Below, in pieces: positions 20,626-29,264 of a stretch of DNA of 64,000 nt. Every line of letters begins with the position of its first letter. Positions within the stretch are counted from its first letter, which is position 1. Under the pieces are notes generated by a model. The model saw only the letters and a program-made list of their open reading frames with translations. It ran no database searches and was not told where the DNA came from. A program made the translations under genes and the position numbers. The DNA lies in assembly GCF_003217475.1 (NCBI RefSeq), contig NZ_QJSP01000012.1, forward strand, positions 62,001 through 126,000, in the 5' to 3' direction. Origin of the DNA: Williamsia limnetica (lineage in GTDB: Bacteria; Actinomycetota; Actinomycetes; Mycobacteriales; Mycobacteriaceae).

Positions 20626-22425
20626 GTGTCTGTATCACGCGGTAACGGTTACTCGCAGCCCGAGCACACCGTTCCCGGCGCGGATCTCGATTTCGATGTA
20701 CTGATCATCGGTTCGGGGTTCGGCGGGAGCGTCAGTGCGTTACGGCTGGTCGAGAAGGGCTACAGGGTCGGCGTCGTGGAGGCGGGGCGGCGTTTCACCG
20801 ACGAGCAGTTCGCCAAGACCAGTTGGCGACTGCACAAATGGCTGTGGGCACCGAAGTTCGGGATGTTCGGCATCCAGCGCATCCACCTCCTCAAAGACGT
20901 CATGATCCTGGCCGGGTCAGGGGTCGGAGGGGGATCGCTGAACTACGCCAACACCTTGTACAAGCCGCCGACGCCGTTCTTCCAGGATCCGCAGTGGGCG
21001 CACATCACCGATTGGGAGGGCGAACTCTCGCCCTATTACGACCAGGCCCGCCGGATGCTCGGGGTCGTGACGACCCCGATCGAAACCCACGCCGATCGTG
21101 TGATGCGTAAGGTCGCCGACGACATGGGGGTGGGCGACACCTTCGGGCCGACCCCGGTCGGGGTGTTCTTCGGTGCCAAGTCCGGCGGAACGGGTGCGCC
21201 GGGTGAGCGGGTGGAGGACCCGTACTTCGGCGGTGCGGGCCCGGACCGCACGGTCTGCACGGAATGCGGTTCGTGCATGACGGGATGCCGCGTCGGCGCG
21301 AAGAACACCCTGCTCAAGAACTATCTGGGGCTCGCCGAATCCGCAGGCGCGACGATCATCGACCGCACCACGGTCACCGGCCTCGAGCCGCAGGCCGACG
21401 GGAGTTGGCGGGTACGCACGTCGCGGTCCGCGGCCTGGGGTCGGCTAGGAGCACGGAGACGAACCATCACCGCAGGTCAGGTCGTCGTCGCCGCGGGTAC
21501 GTTCAACACCCAGAAGATCATGCACCTGGGCAAGGAAAGCGGATCGCTCCGCAACGTCTCCGACACCCTGGGCCTGCTGACGCGCACCAACTCCGAATCC
21601 ATCCTGGGCGCCATGCGTCGCGAGTACGACCCGGCGCAGGATTTCTCCGAAGGTATCGCCATCACCTCGTCCTTCCATCCGGCTCCCGACACCCACATCG
21701 AGCCGGTGCGATACGGCAAGGGGTCCAACGCGATCGCGCTGCTACAGACCTTGCTGACCGATGGCGAGCCGGGACGATCGCGGCGACTCAAGTTCCTCGA
21801 CAAGGTCCGCGAAGAGGGACCGGGCAGTCTGCTGCTCCTGCTGAAGCTGCGCAAGTGGAGCCAGCGCACGGTCATCCTGCTGGTGATGCAGAACCGGAAC
21901 AACTCGCTGACCACTTTTGTGCAGAAGCTCGGGCCGTGGAAGTTCGTGAACAGCAAACAGGGTCACGGTGAGCCCAATCCGACGTGGATCCCGGCGGGCA
22001 ACGAGGCCACCGAGCGGGCGGCGGCGCAGTTCGACGGCTTGGCCGGCGGAACGTGGGGCGATGTGTTCAACATGCCGCTGACCGCACATTATCTCGGAGG
22101 TTGTGTGATCTCCGACAACCCGGAAACCGGAGTTGTCGATCCGTATCACCGGGTGTGGAACTATCCGACGCTGCACATCACCGATGGGGCGGCCATCTCG
22201 GCGAACCTCGGTGTCAACCCGTCCTTGTCGATCTGTGCGCAGGCAGAACGGGCGATCGCGCTGTGGCCCAACCAGGGTGAAGACGACAAGCGCCCGCAGC
22301 AGGGCGCCCCGTATGTGCGGATCGCACCGACCCGTCCCAACGCGCCGGTGGTGCCTGCCGACGCTCCGGGCGCTCTGCGGCTGCCCCTGACGGTTGTGCC
22401 GGGACCCACCGAGGTCAGTGCATAG
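20626..22425 (+). CDS. choD: GMC-type oxidoreductase ChoD (putative cholesterol oxidase)
   Basis: A 599-aa FAD enzyme. The dinucleotide fold is VLIIGSGFGGSVSALRL with VVEAGRRF at the end of the second strand. The Cys-rich segment CTECGSCMTGCRVGAKNTL and the C-terminal TAHYLGGCVISDNPETGVVDPYHRV place it with the actinobacterial ChoD group of GMC oxidoreductases. These are annotated as cholesterol oxidases, though the physiological substrate is debated. The GTG at 20626 is chosen because a -10 TACGAT lies 6 nt upstream; GTG 20605 would add seven residues. It separates guaB3 from guaA, as in mycobacteria. Confidence 0.88.
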   Translation: MSVSRGNGYSQPEHTVPGADLDFDVLIIGSGFGGSVSALRLVEKGYRVGVVEAGRRFTDEQFAKTSWRLHKWLWAPKFGMFGIQRIHLLKDVMILAGSGVGGGSLNYANTLYKPPTPFFQDPQWAHITDWEGELSPYYDQARRMLGVVTTPIETHADRVMRKVADDMGVGDTFGPTPVGVFFGAKSGGTGAPGERVEDPYFGGAGPDRTVCTECGSCMTGCRVGAKNTLLKNYLGLAESAGATIIDRTTVTGLEPQADGSWRVRTSRSAAWGRLGARRRTITAGQVVVAAGTFNTQKIMHLGKESGSLRNVSDTLGLLTRTNSESILGAMRREYDPAQDFSEGIAITSSFHPAPDTHIEPVRYGKGSNAIALLQTLLTDGEPGRSRRLKFLDKVREEGPGSLLLLLKLRKWSQRTVILLVMQNRNNSLTTFVQKLGPWKFVNSKQGHGEPNPTWIPAGNEATERAAAQFDGLAGGTWGDVFNMPLTAHYLGGCVISDNPETGVVDPYHRVWNYPTLHITDGAAISANLGVNPSLSICAQAERAIALWPNQGEDDKRPQQGAPYVRIAPTRPNAPVVPADAPGALRLPLTVVPGPTEVSA

Positions 22426-22437
22426 CTGCCGCGCGTT

Positions 22438-22443
22438 TAGACT
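22438..22443 (+). promoter_or_regulatory. -10 element of guaA (leaderless)
   Basis: TAGACT ends 6 nt before the guaA GTG at 22450, placing the expected transcription start on the start codon. Confidence 0.55.
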
Positions 22444-22449
22444 GGTCCG

Positions 22450-24045
22450 GTGACGGACAGCGCAGATTCAGGTGTGGAAGCAGTGGCCCCGCGACCGGTG
22501 TTGGTGGTCGACTTCGGCGCTCAGTACGCCCAGTTGATCGCCCGTCGGGTACGTGAGGCGCGGATCTTCTCCGAAGTGATCCCACATACCGCGTCCATCG
22601 AAGAAATCAAGGCGAAGAACCCTGCTGCGCTGGTTCTTTCGGGTGGGCCGGCGTCGGTGTATTCCGAAGACGCGCCGGGGATCGACCACGATCTGTTCGA
22701 CCTGGGCATCCCCGTGATGGGGATCTGCTACGGCTACCAGGCCATGGCCGACGCCCTCGGCGGTGTCGTCGCCAACACCGGTGGCCGCGAGTTCGGCCGG
22801 ACGACGCTGACCACCGCAGGCGACGGTGTACTGCACTCGGGAACACCCGAGCAGCAACCGGTGTGGATGAGTCACAACGACGCCGTGCAAGAACCGCCTC
22901 CGGGCTTCACGGTGACCGCATCGACGCCGGGCGCCCCGGTTGCGGCGTTCGAGTCGCTGGAACGGCGTATGGCCGGCGTTCAATATCACCCCGAGGTGAT
23001 GCATACGCCTCATGGCCAGCAGATCTTGACGAGATTCCTGTACGAAGTCGCCGACCTGGCGCCCACCTGGACTGCGGCCAACATCGCCGATGCCCTCGTC
23101 GAACAGGTCCGTACCCAGATCGGTGACGGTCTGGCCATCTGCGGTCTCTCCGGCGGGGTCGACTCCGCAGTGGCCGCAGCGCTGGTCCAGCGGGCCATCG
23201 GTGATCGGTTGACCTGTGTGTTCGTCGATCACGGACTGCTGCGGGCCGGTGAGCGTGAACAGGTCCAGCAAGACTTCGTCGCTGCCACCGGCGCGCGATT
23301 GGTCACCGTGGATGCCGAAGAGACCTTCTTACGAGAATTGTCCGGGGTGAGCGATCCGGAAGCCAAGCGAAAGATCATCGGCCGCGAGTTCATCAGGTCC
23401 TTCGAAGGCGCGATCACCGACGTCCTCGGTGATCGGGCGGCGCACGGCGACAAGGTCGACTTCCTCGTACAGGGAACGCTCTACCCAGACGTCGTCGAGT
23501 CCGGCGGAGGCAGCGGGACAGCGAACATCAAGAGCCACCACAACGTCGGCGGGCTGCCTGAGGACCTCGAGTTCAGTCTCGTCGAACCGCTGCGCCTGTT
23601 GTTCAAGGACGAGGTCCGTGCGGTCGGCCGGGAACTGGGGCTGCCCGAGGAAATCGTTGCACGGCAACCTTTTCCCGGTCCAGGTCTGGCGATCAGGATC
23701 GTCGGGGAGGTCACCGGTGAACGGTTGGCGCTCCTGCGCAAGGCCGATCTGATCGCCCGCGAGGAACTGACGACGGCCGGACTGGACAACCAGATCTGGC
23801 AGTGCCCGGTGGTCCTGCTGGCCGATGTACGCAGCGTCGGCGTACAGGGAGACGGGCGCACCTATGGCCACCCGATCGTGCTGCGTCCGGTGTCGAGCGA
23901 GGACGCGATGACCGCGGACTGGACGCGTATTCCCTATGAAGTTCTGGAGATCATCTCCACCCGGATCACCAACGAGGTGCCCGAGGTGAATCGGGTGGTG
24001 CTCGACGTGACCAGCAAGCCGCCGGGCACCATCGAGTGGGAGTGA
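22450..24045 (+). CDS. guaA: GMP synthase (glutamine-hydrolysing)
   Basis: Converts XMP to GMP using ATP and glutamine. The N-terminal class I glutaminase has Cys93 in GICYGYQ and the His/Glu in QYHPEVMHT; the synthetase half has the PP-loop [14 protein letters not shown] and the C-terminal dimerisation domain ending KPPGTIEWE. The product is 531 aa, full length. Together with guaB2 and guaB3 it completes guanine nucleotide synthesis. It ends 4 bases before the convergent small membrane protein gene. Confidence 0.97.
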   Translation: MTDSADSGVEAVAPRPVLVVDFGAQYAQLIARRVREARIFSEVIPHTASIEEIKAKNPAALVLSGGPASVYSEDAPGIDHDLFDLGIPVMGICYGYQAMADALGGVVANTGGREFGRTTLTTAGDGVLHSGTPEQQPVWMSHNDAVQEPPPGFTVTASTPGAPVAAFESLERRMAGVQYHPEVMHTPHGQQILTRFLYEVADLAPTWTAANIADALVEQVRTQIGDGLAICGLSGGVDSAVAAALVQRAIGDRLTCVFVDHGLLRAGEREQVQQDFVAATGARLVTVDAEETFLRELSGVSDPEAKRKIIGREFIRSFEGAITDVLGDRAAHGDKVDFLVQGTLYPDVVESGGGSGTANIKSHHNVGGLPEDLEFSLVEPLRLLFKDEVRAVGRELGLPEEIVARQPFPGPGLAIRIVGEVTGERLALLRKADLIAREELTTAGLDNQIWQCPVVLLADVRSVGVQGDGRTYGHPIVLRPVSSEDAMTADWTRIPYEVLEIISTRITNEVPEVNRVVLDVTSKPPGTIEWE

Positions 24046-24049
24046 CCCG

Positions 24050-24271
24050 CTAACTGTCCGGCGGAGATGTCGGCGTCGACTTCTTCACGTCGGAACCCTT
24101 GCCGCGGCCTCCGCTGAAGATCAGGGCGAGTCCGACGACAACGGTGATGCCGAGGATGATCCACGGGCCCGCCGCCGACCCGTTGAGGTCGGGGGCACCG
24201 AGCAGTCCCCAGACTGCGACGAGTGCGGCACCGATGCCCACCAGGGCCAGGGTGGGGGAGAACCTACTCAC
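24050..24271 (-). CDS. Small two-helix membrane protein
   Basis: A 73-aa protein with two hydrophobic segments (about residues 7-26 and 36-54) and a polar Lys/Ser/Pro tail. No known family was recognised. Its GTG overlaps the end of the pspC gene by 8 bases on the same strand, so it is the second gene of a pspC operon and may act with it in envelope-stress signalling. Confidence 0.7.
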   Translation of the reverse strand: MSRFSPTLALVGIGAALVAVWGLLGAPDLNGSAAGPWIILGITVVVGLALIFSGGRGKGSDVKKSTPTSPPDS

Positions 24272-25610
24272 GGATGACCTCCACGTTGCCGAGAGTCGTG
24301 TCGGCGTCGATGGTCAGCACCGGACCCGCGGTTCCGTCGTTCCCGCCGTCCAGGCCGTCGGGGCACTTCGCCTCGCCGATGGCAGCGTCGCATGTGGTGC
24401 GTAGGTTCATGCCCTCGGGTGCGATGATCTTGAACTCTCCGACGCCCAGGTCGACAACAACCTTCTTGTCCTCCGTGAGGTCGACGGCGGTCAGATCGAG
24501 TTGGCCCGAACCGATCGACAACGAGTACTCATCGCGGATGTCGGCGCTCGTCAGCGGCTTCCAATCCCGATCGCCGATCGGGCCGGAAGGCATGCCATCG
24601 ATCAGCGAGGCCACCACGACGAACCCCGCCATCGCGATCGCCACGGGGATCAACCCGGCGCCGCGTCGGACGAAGGCGCCAACCAGGAGGCCTGCGGCGA
24701 CCACAGCCAGCCCGATCGCTGCCACCTTGGCCGGGTCGAGCCAGTCCGTCCCGGCCGAGATCGCGGCGGCCACACCGGTGGCGATGACAGTGAGACCGAG
24801 TACCACCGGGGTGAACCTGGAGCGCGGACGGTCGTCGGTCTCCGGCGGCTCTGTGGGTTCGGGTAGGTCCCACGCAAACGGAGCTGCTCCCAGCGGATCC
24901 CATGCCGGAGGTGTCGGGACGAGCGGGTCCTGCGAGCTGTCGGGTGAGGCTTCTGTCGCACCCTCGGGAGCCATGGTGCCATCGCTCGCCGGCGCGTCCT
25001 TCAGCCAGGCCCGAGGGGTCCAGCGCTGGAATGGTTGTCCGGCCTCATCGATCCCGCCGGTCGTCTCCTGCCACCAGGACCCGGGCGCAGCGGACTGTGC
25101 GACGGGTCGCTGACCTACCGTGTCGGCACTGGTGCCCGGTTCCGGAATCGGGGTCCGCTGGTACAACAGCCACCAGCCCAGAGCCATCAGTGCGAGTCCC
25201 GCGACGCCGCCGCCGCTCCAGGCGAGATGGGGTCCGGCGACCAACGCGACGACCACGACGATGACGACGCCGACGATGGTCGGCGGGTGCGACGAAGCGT
25301 GGCGGACACCGTGCAGGAGACGATGTGCATGAGTGTCTGTCGCAGCAGCTCCCGCCGAGACAGACCCCTCGGGCAACAGGATCCACGCCGCGATGTAGAT
25401 GAGGATACCTGCGCCACCGAACAGGGCCGAGACGATGAAAGCAACCTTGACCAGGGTCGGATCTACCTTGTACCGCACCCCGATCCCGGTGGCGACACCA
25501 GCGATGGTCGACCCGGCCGCAGCACGGGCCGGTCGGGTACGCCACATGTTGTGGAGTTCATCCGAACTGAACGGCGAACCACTCTTCACGTTTTCATTGT
25601 CGATAGTCAT
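24264..25610 (-). CDS. PspC-domain membrane protein
   Basis: A 448-aa protein with an N-terminal PspC domain (about residues 25-85, RPARAAAGSTIAGVATGIGVRYKVDPTLVKVAFIV and ILIYIAAWILLP) followed by further membrane helices. The C-terminal part is outside the membrane and lacks catalytic motifs; its last 100 residues resemble the DUF4097/LiaF-type adhesin-like beta domains seen in stress sensors, which is only a guess. The gene is divergent from a PspC-fused histidine kinase and its regulator. Its start codon belongs to the last unit of a 35-bp repeat ladder (see 25608-25709). Confidence 0.85.
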   Translation of the reverse strand: MTIDNENVKSGSPFSSDELHNMWRTRPARAAAGSTIAGVATGIGVRYKVDPTLVKVAFIVSALFGGAGILIYIAAWILLPEGSVSAGAAATDTHAHRLLHGVRHASSHPPTIVGVVIVVVVALVAGPHLAWSGGGVAGLALMALGWWLLYQRTPIPEPGTSADTVGQRPVAQSAAPGSWWQETTGGIDEAGQPFQRWTPRAWLKDAPASDGTMAPEGATEASPDSSQDPLVPTPPAWDPLGAAPFAWDLPEPTEPPETDDRPRSRFTPVVLGLTVIATGVAAAISAGTDWLDPAKVAAIGLAVVAAGLLVGAFVRRGAGLIPVAIAMAGFVVVASLIDGMPSGPIGDRDWKPLTSADIRDEYSLSIGSGQLDLTAVDLTEDKKVVVDLGVGEFKIIAPEGMNLRTTCDAAIGEAKCPDGLDGGNDGTAGPVLTIDADTTLGNVEVIRE

Positions 25611-25709
25611 GGTCGAGCTCCGCTCCGCTTCGTCTTCGTAGTCATGGTCGAGCTCCGCTTCGCTTCGTCTTCGTAGTCATGGTCGAGCCCCGCTTCGCTT
25701 CGTCTTCAT
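25608..25709 (-). repeat. Tandem 35-bp repeats forming three coupled mini-ORFs before pspC
   Basis: On the minus strand ATG codons lie at 25709, 25680, 25645 and 25610, the last being the pspC start. The first three open mini-ORFs of 10, 12 and 12 codons. The second and third encode MTTKTKRSGARP and the first MKTKRSGARP. The TGA of each overlaps the next ATG as ATGA. GGAG (GGGG before the second) lies 7 nt before each ATG after the first. Unit spacing is 35 between full copies. The two internal base differences between copies (CGA/CGG, GGA/GGG) do not change the peptide. Confidence 0.85.
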
Positions 25710-25710
25710 G

Positions 25711-25854
25711 TCGACCTGGTCTGCAGTTCATGCCTCAATTCTCGGCAGTGGGCGAGGCATTGACCATCGGGATTCACCCTGATCTACTCCCTGGACTTCG
25801 ATCTGGGTAACAACCCTGATGTGCACAGCGGTCCATGCATGCAAGTATCGAGTG
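25711..25854. other. Divergent promoter region of pspC and the PspC kinase
   Basis: About 140 bases without a gene. On the plus strand AAGTAT at 25843-25848 lies 6 nt before the kinase ATG, fitting a leaderless start. The minus-strand promoter for the mini-ORF ladder must also lie here. Confidence 0.45.
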
Positions 25855-27111
25855 ATGCCCACAGTCGAACGCGTACACCGTCGCGATGGTGGCCGTGTCA
25901 TCGGTGGCGTCGCCGGAGGCGTGGCCGATCACCTTGGGATGGATGCATTTCGGGTGCGGGTCGTCTTCGTGATCCTGAGCGCGCTGGCCGGGGCGGGTGT
26001 CTGTGCCTATGGGCTGCTCTGGTTCATGTGCCCGCCCGGTACCGACACCGAACCGCCGAGTGGTTCAGAACGCAGGCAGGGCATCGGACTGGCCATCGTC
26101 GGCATCGTCGCGGTGGTGTCGGTCGGTTTCGTGGCATCCGGGACGCCGGCCCAGTTCCTCATCCCGCTCGTCGTCGTCGCCGTCGGGGCCTCGCTGGTCT
26201 GGCGTGAACTCGACTCCAGCTGGCGCCCGCGATCAGGGTCGGCGCGGGCGCTGACCTGGACCCGGATCGCCGGGGGCGCAACACTTGTGGTGGTCGGCCT
26301 GGTGGTCGTCGTCCTCGCGGGCAACAACCGCATCGGCGGGCTCAGCGCGACACTGCTCGCGGTCGCGGCGACGGTTCTGGGTGTCCTGTTGCTGACCATC
26401 CCGCTGTGGTTACGGATGGCCAGGATGCTCGGCGCCGAGCGAGCCGCCCGGATCCGTACCGCGGAACGAGAAGAAATTGCTGCCCACCTTCATGATTCAG
26501 TACTGCAGACCCTTGCGCTGATCCAAAAACGATCTGCCCACGGCGACGAGGTGCAGCGGCTGGCGCGCAGCCAGGAACGGGAGTTGCGCACCTATCTGTT
26601 CGGAGATCTCGGACCGCAGAGCGATTCGCTGACAGCAGCGTTGAAGTCGGTGGCCGCCGAGGTCGAAGACCACTACGGTGTCGAGGTCGAAGTGGTCACC
26701 GTGGGAGATGTGACGGCCGACGATCCCTCGTGGAGCACCGAGCATCGCCGGTGGGCCGCTCTCATCGCCGCCTCGCGCGAAGCCCTCGTCAATGCCGCCA
26801 AGCATTCCGGGGAACGATCGGTCGATGTGTATGCCGAGGTCGACGGCGACCTGGTCGAAGTGTTCGTCCGCGACCGCGGGGTCGGTTTCGATCCCGATCA
26901 GGTACCGGAAGATCGACGCGGGGTGTCGGGCTCCATCAAGGGCCGGGTGCAACGACACGGCGGTACCGTTGACATCAAGTCGACGCCGGGTCGCGGGGTG
27001 GACGTGCGGATGGCCATGCCGCGTGGGGTCGAGCCCTCGGGCGCTCCTGAAGGCAGCGGCGACGACACCGAGTCCATCCGGGAAGCGGTGAATCGAGAGC
27101 GGGAGAGATGA
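25855..27111 (+). CDS. Histidine kinase with N-terminal PspC domain
   Basis: A 418-aa sensor kinase of the NarL-partner class. An N-terminal PspC domain (about residues 8-62, GRVIGGVAGGVADHLGMD and GLLWFMCPPG) is followed by several membrane helices to about 190. The HisKA_3-like dimerisation segment EREEIAAHLHDSVLQ carries the phospho-acceptor His213, and the ATPase domain shows REALVNAAKHSG (N box), RDRGVGFDP and GRGVDVRM. The stop overlaps the regulator ATG (ATGA at 27108-27111). The PspC fusion and the divergent pspC gene suggest it senses membrane stress. Start ATG 25855 chosen over 25819 because of the -10 at 25843-25848. Confidence 0.92.
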   Translation: MPTVERVHRRDGGRVIGGVAGGVADHLGMDAFRVRVVFVILSALAGAGVCAYGLLWFMCPPGTDTEPPSGSERRQGIGLAIVGIVAVVSVGFVASGTPAQFLIPLVVVAVGASLVWRELDSSWRPRSGSARALTWTRIAGGATLVVVGLVVVVLAGNNRIGGLSATLLAVAATVLGVLLLTIPLWLRMARMLGAERAARIRTAEREEIAAHLHDSVLQTLALIQKRSAHGDEVQRLARSQERELRTYLFGDLGPQSDSLTAALKSVAAEVEDHYGVEVEVVTVGDVTADDPSWSTEHRRWAALIAASREALVNAAKHSGERSVDVYAEVDGDLVEVFVRDRGVGFDPDQVPEDRRGVSGSIKGRVQRHGGTVDIKSTPGRGVDVRMAMPRGVEPSGAPEGSGDDTESIREAVNRERER

Positions 27112-27779
27112 CCGGGCGAAGCGAGCCGTATCGGGTGTTCTTGGTGGACGATCACGGTGTGTTCCGTTCGGGGGTGCGAGCCGAATTGGCGTCGGAGAAC
27201 GACATGCAGGTGGTCGGGGAGGCCGGCGCGGTGGCCGATGCCGTCACGGGAATCCTGCAGTCGAGTCCCGACGTGGTGCTCCTCGACGTACACATGCCTG
27301 CAGGCGGTGGCATCGCGGTGCTCCGGGGGATTGCCGACGCAGCCCCTGACAAGGCACCGGTGTTCTTGGCACTGTCCGTCTCCGATGCCGCCGAAGACGT
27401 GATCGCGACGATTCGGGCAGGTGCTCGCGGCTACGTGACCAAGACGATCGGTGGTCCGGAGCTCGCCGATTCGGTGCGGCGCGTCGCCGACGGGGATGCG
27501 GTGTTCAGCCCACGGCTCGCAGGGTTCGTACTCGACTCCTTCACCGGGCGTTCTCCGCTGCCCGAGCCCCATCTCGATCCCGAGCTCGATTCGCTGACGC
27601 CCAGGGAGATGGAGGTCCTGCGACTGCTCGCCCGAGGTTTCACCTACCGTGAGATCGCCGAGGATCTGGTGATCTCGATCAAGACGGTCGAGACACATGC
27701 GTCGAATGTGCTGCGAAAGACCCAGCAGTCCAACCGAAATGCGTTGACCCGATGGGCTGCCAACCGCCACATCAGCTAG
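27108..27779 (+). CDS. LuxR/NarL-family response regulator
   Basis: A 223-aa response regulator. The receiver has the acidic pair VDDH, phospho-acceptor Asp60 in LLDVHMP and the Lys in GYVTKTI; the C-terminal LuxR helix-turn-helix runs from LTPREMEVLRLLARGFTYREIAEDL to TVETHASNVLRK. It overlaps the kinase gene by 4 bases and is surely its partner. Its targets likely include the divergent pspC operon, by analogy with other PspC-kinase systems; this is inference. Confidence 0.95.
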   Translation: MTGRSEPYRVFLVDDHGVFRSGVRAELASENDMQVVGEAGAVADAVTGILQSSPDVVLLDVHMPAGGGIAVLRGIADAAPDKAPVFLALSVSDAAEDVIATIRAGARGYVTKTIGGPELADSVRRVADGDAVFSPRLAGFVLDSFTGRSPLPEPHLDPELDSLTPREMEVLRLLARGFTYREIAEDLVISIKTVETHASNVLRKTQQSNRNALTRWAANRHIS

Positions 27780-27784
27780 CTCCG

Positions 27785-27856
27785 CACAAACCCAGGTACT
27801 CCAGGCACACCCAGGTGTTGCAACACCTGGGTGTGCCAGGATCGGCTGGGTTTGTG
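27785..27856. terminator. Long symmetric hairpin between response regulator and kinase genes (copy 1 of a repeat family)
   Basis: A 72-bp nearly perfect inverted repeat centred between 27820 and 27821. The outer arms CACAAACCCAG/CTGGGTTTGTG and the 20-bp inner arms are exact; only 27796-27800 and 27841-27845 fail to pair. It ends on the base before the stop of the convergent kinase gene. It resembles the hairpin at 52803-52874. Confidence 0.9.
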
Positions 27857-29047
27857 TCAGCGGATGACGGCGATCAAGGTGATGGCGATCGCGGCGAGCA
27901 CCACGAAGACCAAGAAGACCGCGGCGGCGAGGCCGAGATGCCGTGACTGCGGCTGTGGGGGTTGCAGTCCGAAGACGGGCGCAGACGGCTGCGAGTGCTG
28001 GGTGACCTGCCAGGGGTCGGGGGTGACGGGCGGGTGGGTCTGCGCGGCATCCTGCCATCTGGGACCCGACGACGTGACCGCTGGTAGGCCCGACTCGGTG
28101 GTGGTGGGAATGCGCCGGGTCGGGGGCCGGTGCGGCGGCCGGCCAGGCGAGGGGCGGTCGAGGGGACTGGCCAGGATCATCGCCGTGTTGCCGTTGTCGC
28201 CTGCGGCCACCTGCGCGAGCCGGTCACGGACCTCGGCCATGGTCGGGCGCCGGGCGGGGCTGGGTTCGAGCATGGCGAGCAGTGCGCCTTCGAGCTGACC
28301 CGATCGCTTCGGCGGATTGATCTCGCCCCTGGCCACCCGGTGCAGGAGGACCAGTGAGTTGTCGTCGATGCCGAAGGGTGGCTCGCCCTCGGTGGCGGTG
28401 AAGAGTGTGGAGCCGAGTGAGTAGACATCGGACGCCTCGGAGGGATCTTCGCCACGGGCGACCTCCGGCGCAAAGTACGCCGGGGTGCCGGTGATGACCC
28501 CCGTCTGGGTGAGCTGAACGTCGTCCTTCGACCGGGAAATGCCGAAATCGGTGAGTTTGACCAGGCCCGCGTTGCGACCTTCGGCGATCAAGATGTTGCC
28601 CGGCTTGATGTCGCGATGCAGGATTCCGGCAGTGTGTGCCTCGGTCATCGCATCCGCGATCTGGGCACCGATCTGCGCGACCTGATGCACGGGCAGGGTG
28701 CCGGTCTGATGAAGTATCTCCGCGACGCTGCGGGAGGGCAGGTACTCCATCACCAGCCAAGGCTCTCCGGACTCCAGCGCCACATCATGCATGGCGATGG
28801 CGTTGCGGTGACTGAGCCTGGCCGCGATCCGGCCTTCACGCATGGCCCGCTGGCGCATCTGGGCGGCAGAGTCCTCGGTCATGCCCGCCACCGAGAGCAC
28901 CTGCTTCACGGCGACCTCGCGGTCGAGCAGGGTGTCGTGGGCCAGCCACACAGCGCCCATACCGCCGCCGCCGATCTTCGAGCGCAGCCGGTAGCGCCCG
29001 GCGACCAGATAGTCGGGGCCGGGAACGCGGTAATCGGAGGCGCTCAC
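27857..29047 (-). CDS. Serine/threonine protein kinase (PknB type), single C-terminal membrane helix
   Basis: A Hanks-type kinase of 396 aa: glycine loop IGGGGMGAVW, Lys48 in VAVKQV, catalytic HRDIKPGN (Asp146), DFG (Asp167) and GTPAYFAPE. After the kinase domain comes a Pro-rich juxtamembrane stretch and one helix (LGLAAAVFLVFVVLAAIAITLIAVI) that ends the protein, so there is no extracellular sensor such as PASTA. The GTG at 29047 is chosen because a -10-like TAAGGT lies 7 nt upstream on the minus strand; the longer frame to 29215 would cover the LexA box of imuA'. Substrates unknown. Confidence 0.9.
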   Translation of the reverse strand: MSASDYRVPGPDYLVAGRYRLRSKIGGGGMGAVWLAHDTLLDREVAVKQVLSVAGMTEDSAAQMRQRAMREGRIAARLSHRNAIAMHDVALESGEPWLVMEYLPSRSVAEILHQTGTLPVHQVAQIGAQIADAMTEAHTAGILHRDIKPGNILIAEGRNAGLVKLTDFGISRSKDDVQLTQTGVITGTPAYFAPEVARGEDPSEASDVYSLGSTLFTATEGEPPFGIDDNSLVLLHRVARGEINPPKRSGQLEGALLAMLEPSPARRPTMAEVRDRLAQVAAGDNGNTAMILASPLDRPSPGRPPHRPPTRRIPTTTESGLPAVTSSGPRWQDAAQTHPPVTPDPWQVTQHSQPSAPVFGLQPPQPQSRHLGLAAAVFLVFVVLAAIAITLIAVIR

Positions 29048-29264
29048 GTGTCCGACCTTAGTGGACTGGTGAGGCGGAAGTGGACGGTGTGCCTGGTGTG
29101 CGCGACTCGCCCGGACAAATCGGGCCGACGCGCCGAACGATGTTGACGCTTGTCGGAGGGCTGTCCTACGCTCAGAAAAGTTCGAAAATGTGTTCGAGTT
29201 CTGATGGTGGCCCACCTTCCCTGAGCCGCTTCCTCACCTCGGTGAGGAGTGATCTGGAGGTGCG
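29048..29264. other. Divergent spacer between the kinase gene and imuA'
   Basis: About 217 bases holding the LexA box at 29182-29197 and the probable kinase promoter at its left end. No gene seen. Confidence 0.5.
29182..29197 (+). promoter_or_regulatory. LexA/SOS box of imuA'-imuB
   Basis: TCGAAA-ATGT-GTTCGA matches the actinobacterial SOS box TCGAAC-N4-GTTCGA with one change. It lies 67 bp before the imuA' ATG. Confidence 0.85.
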
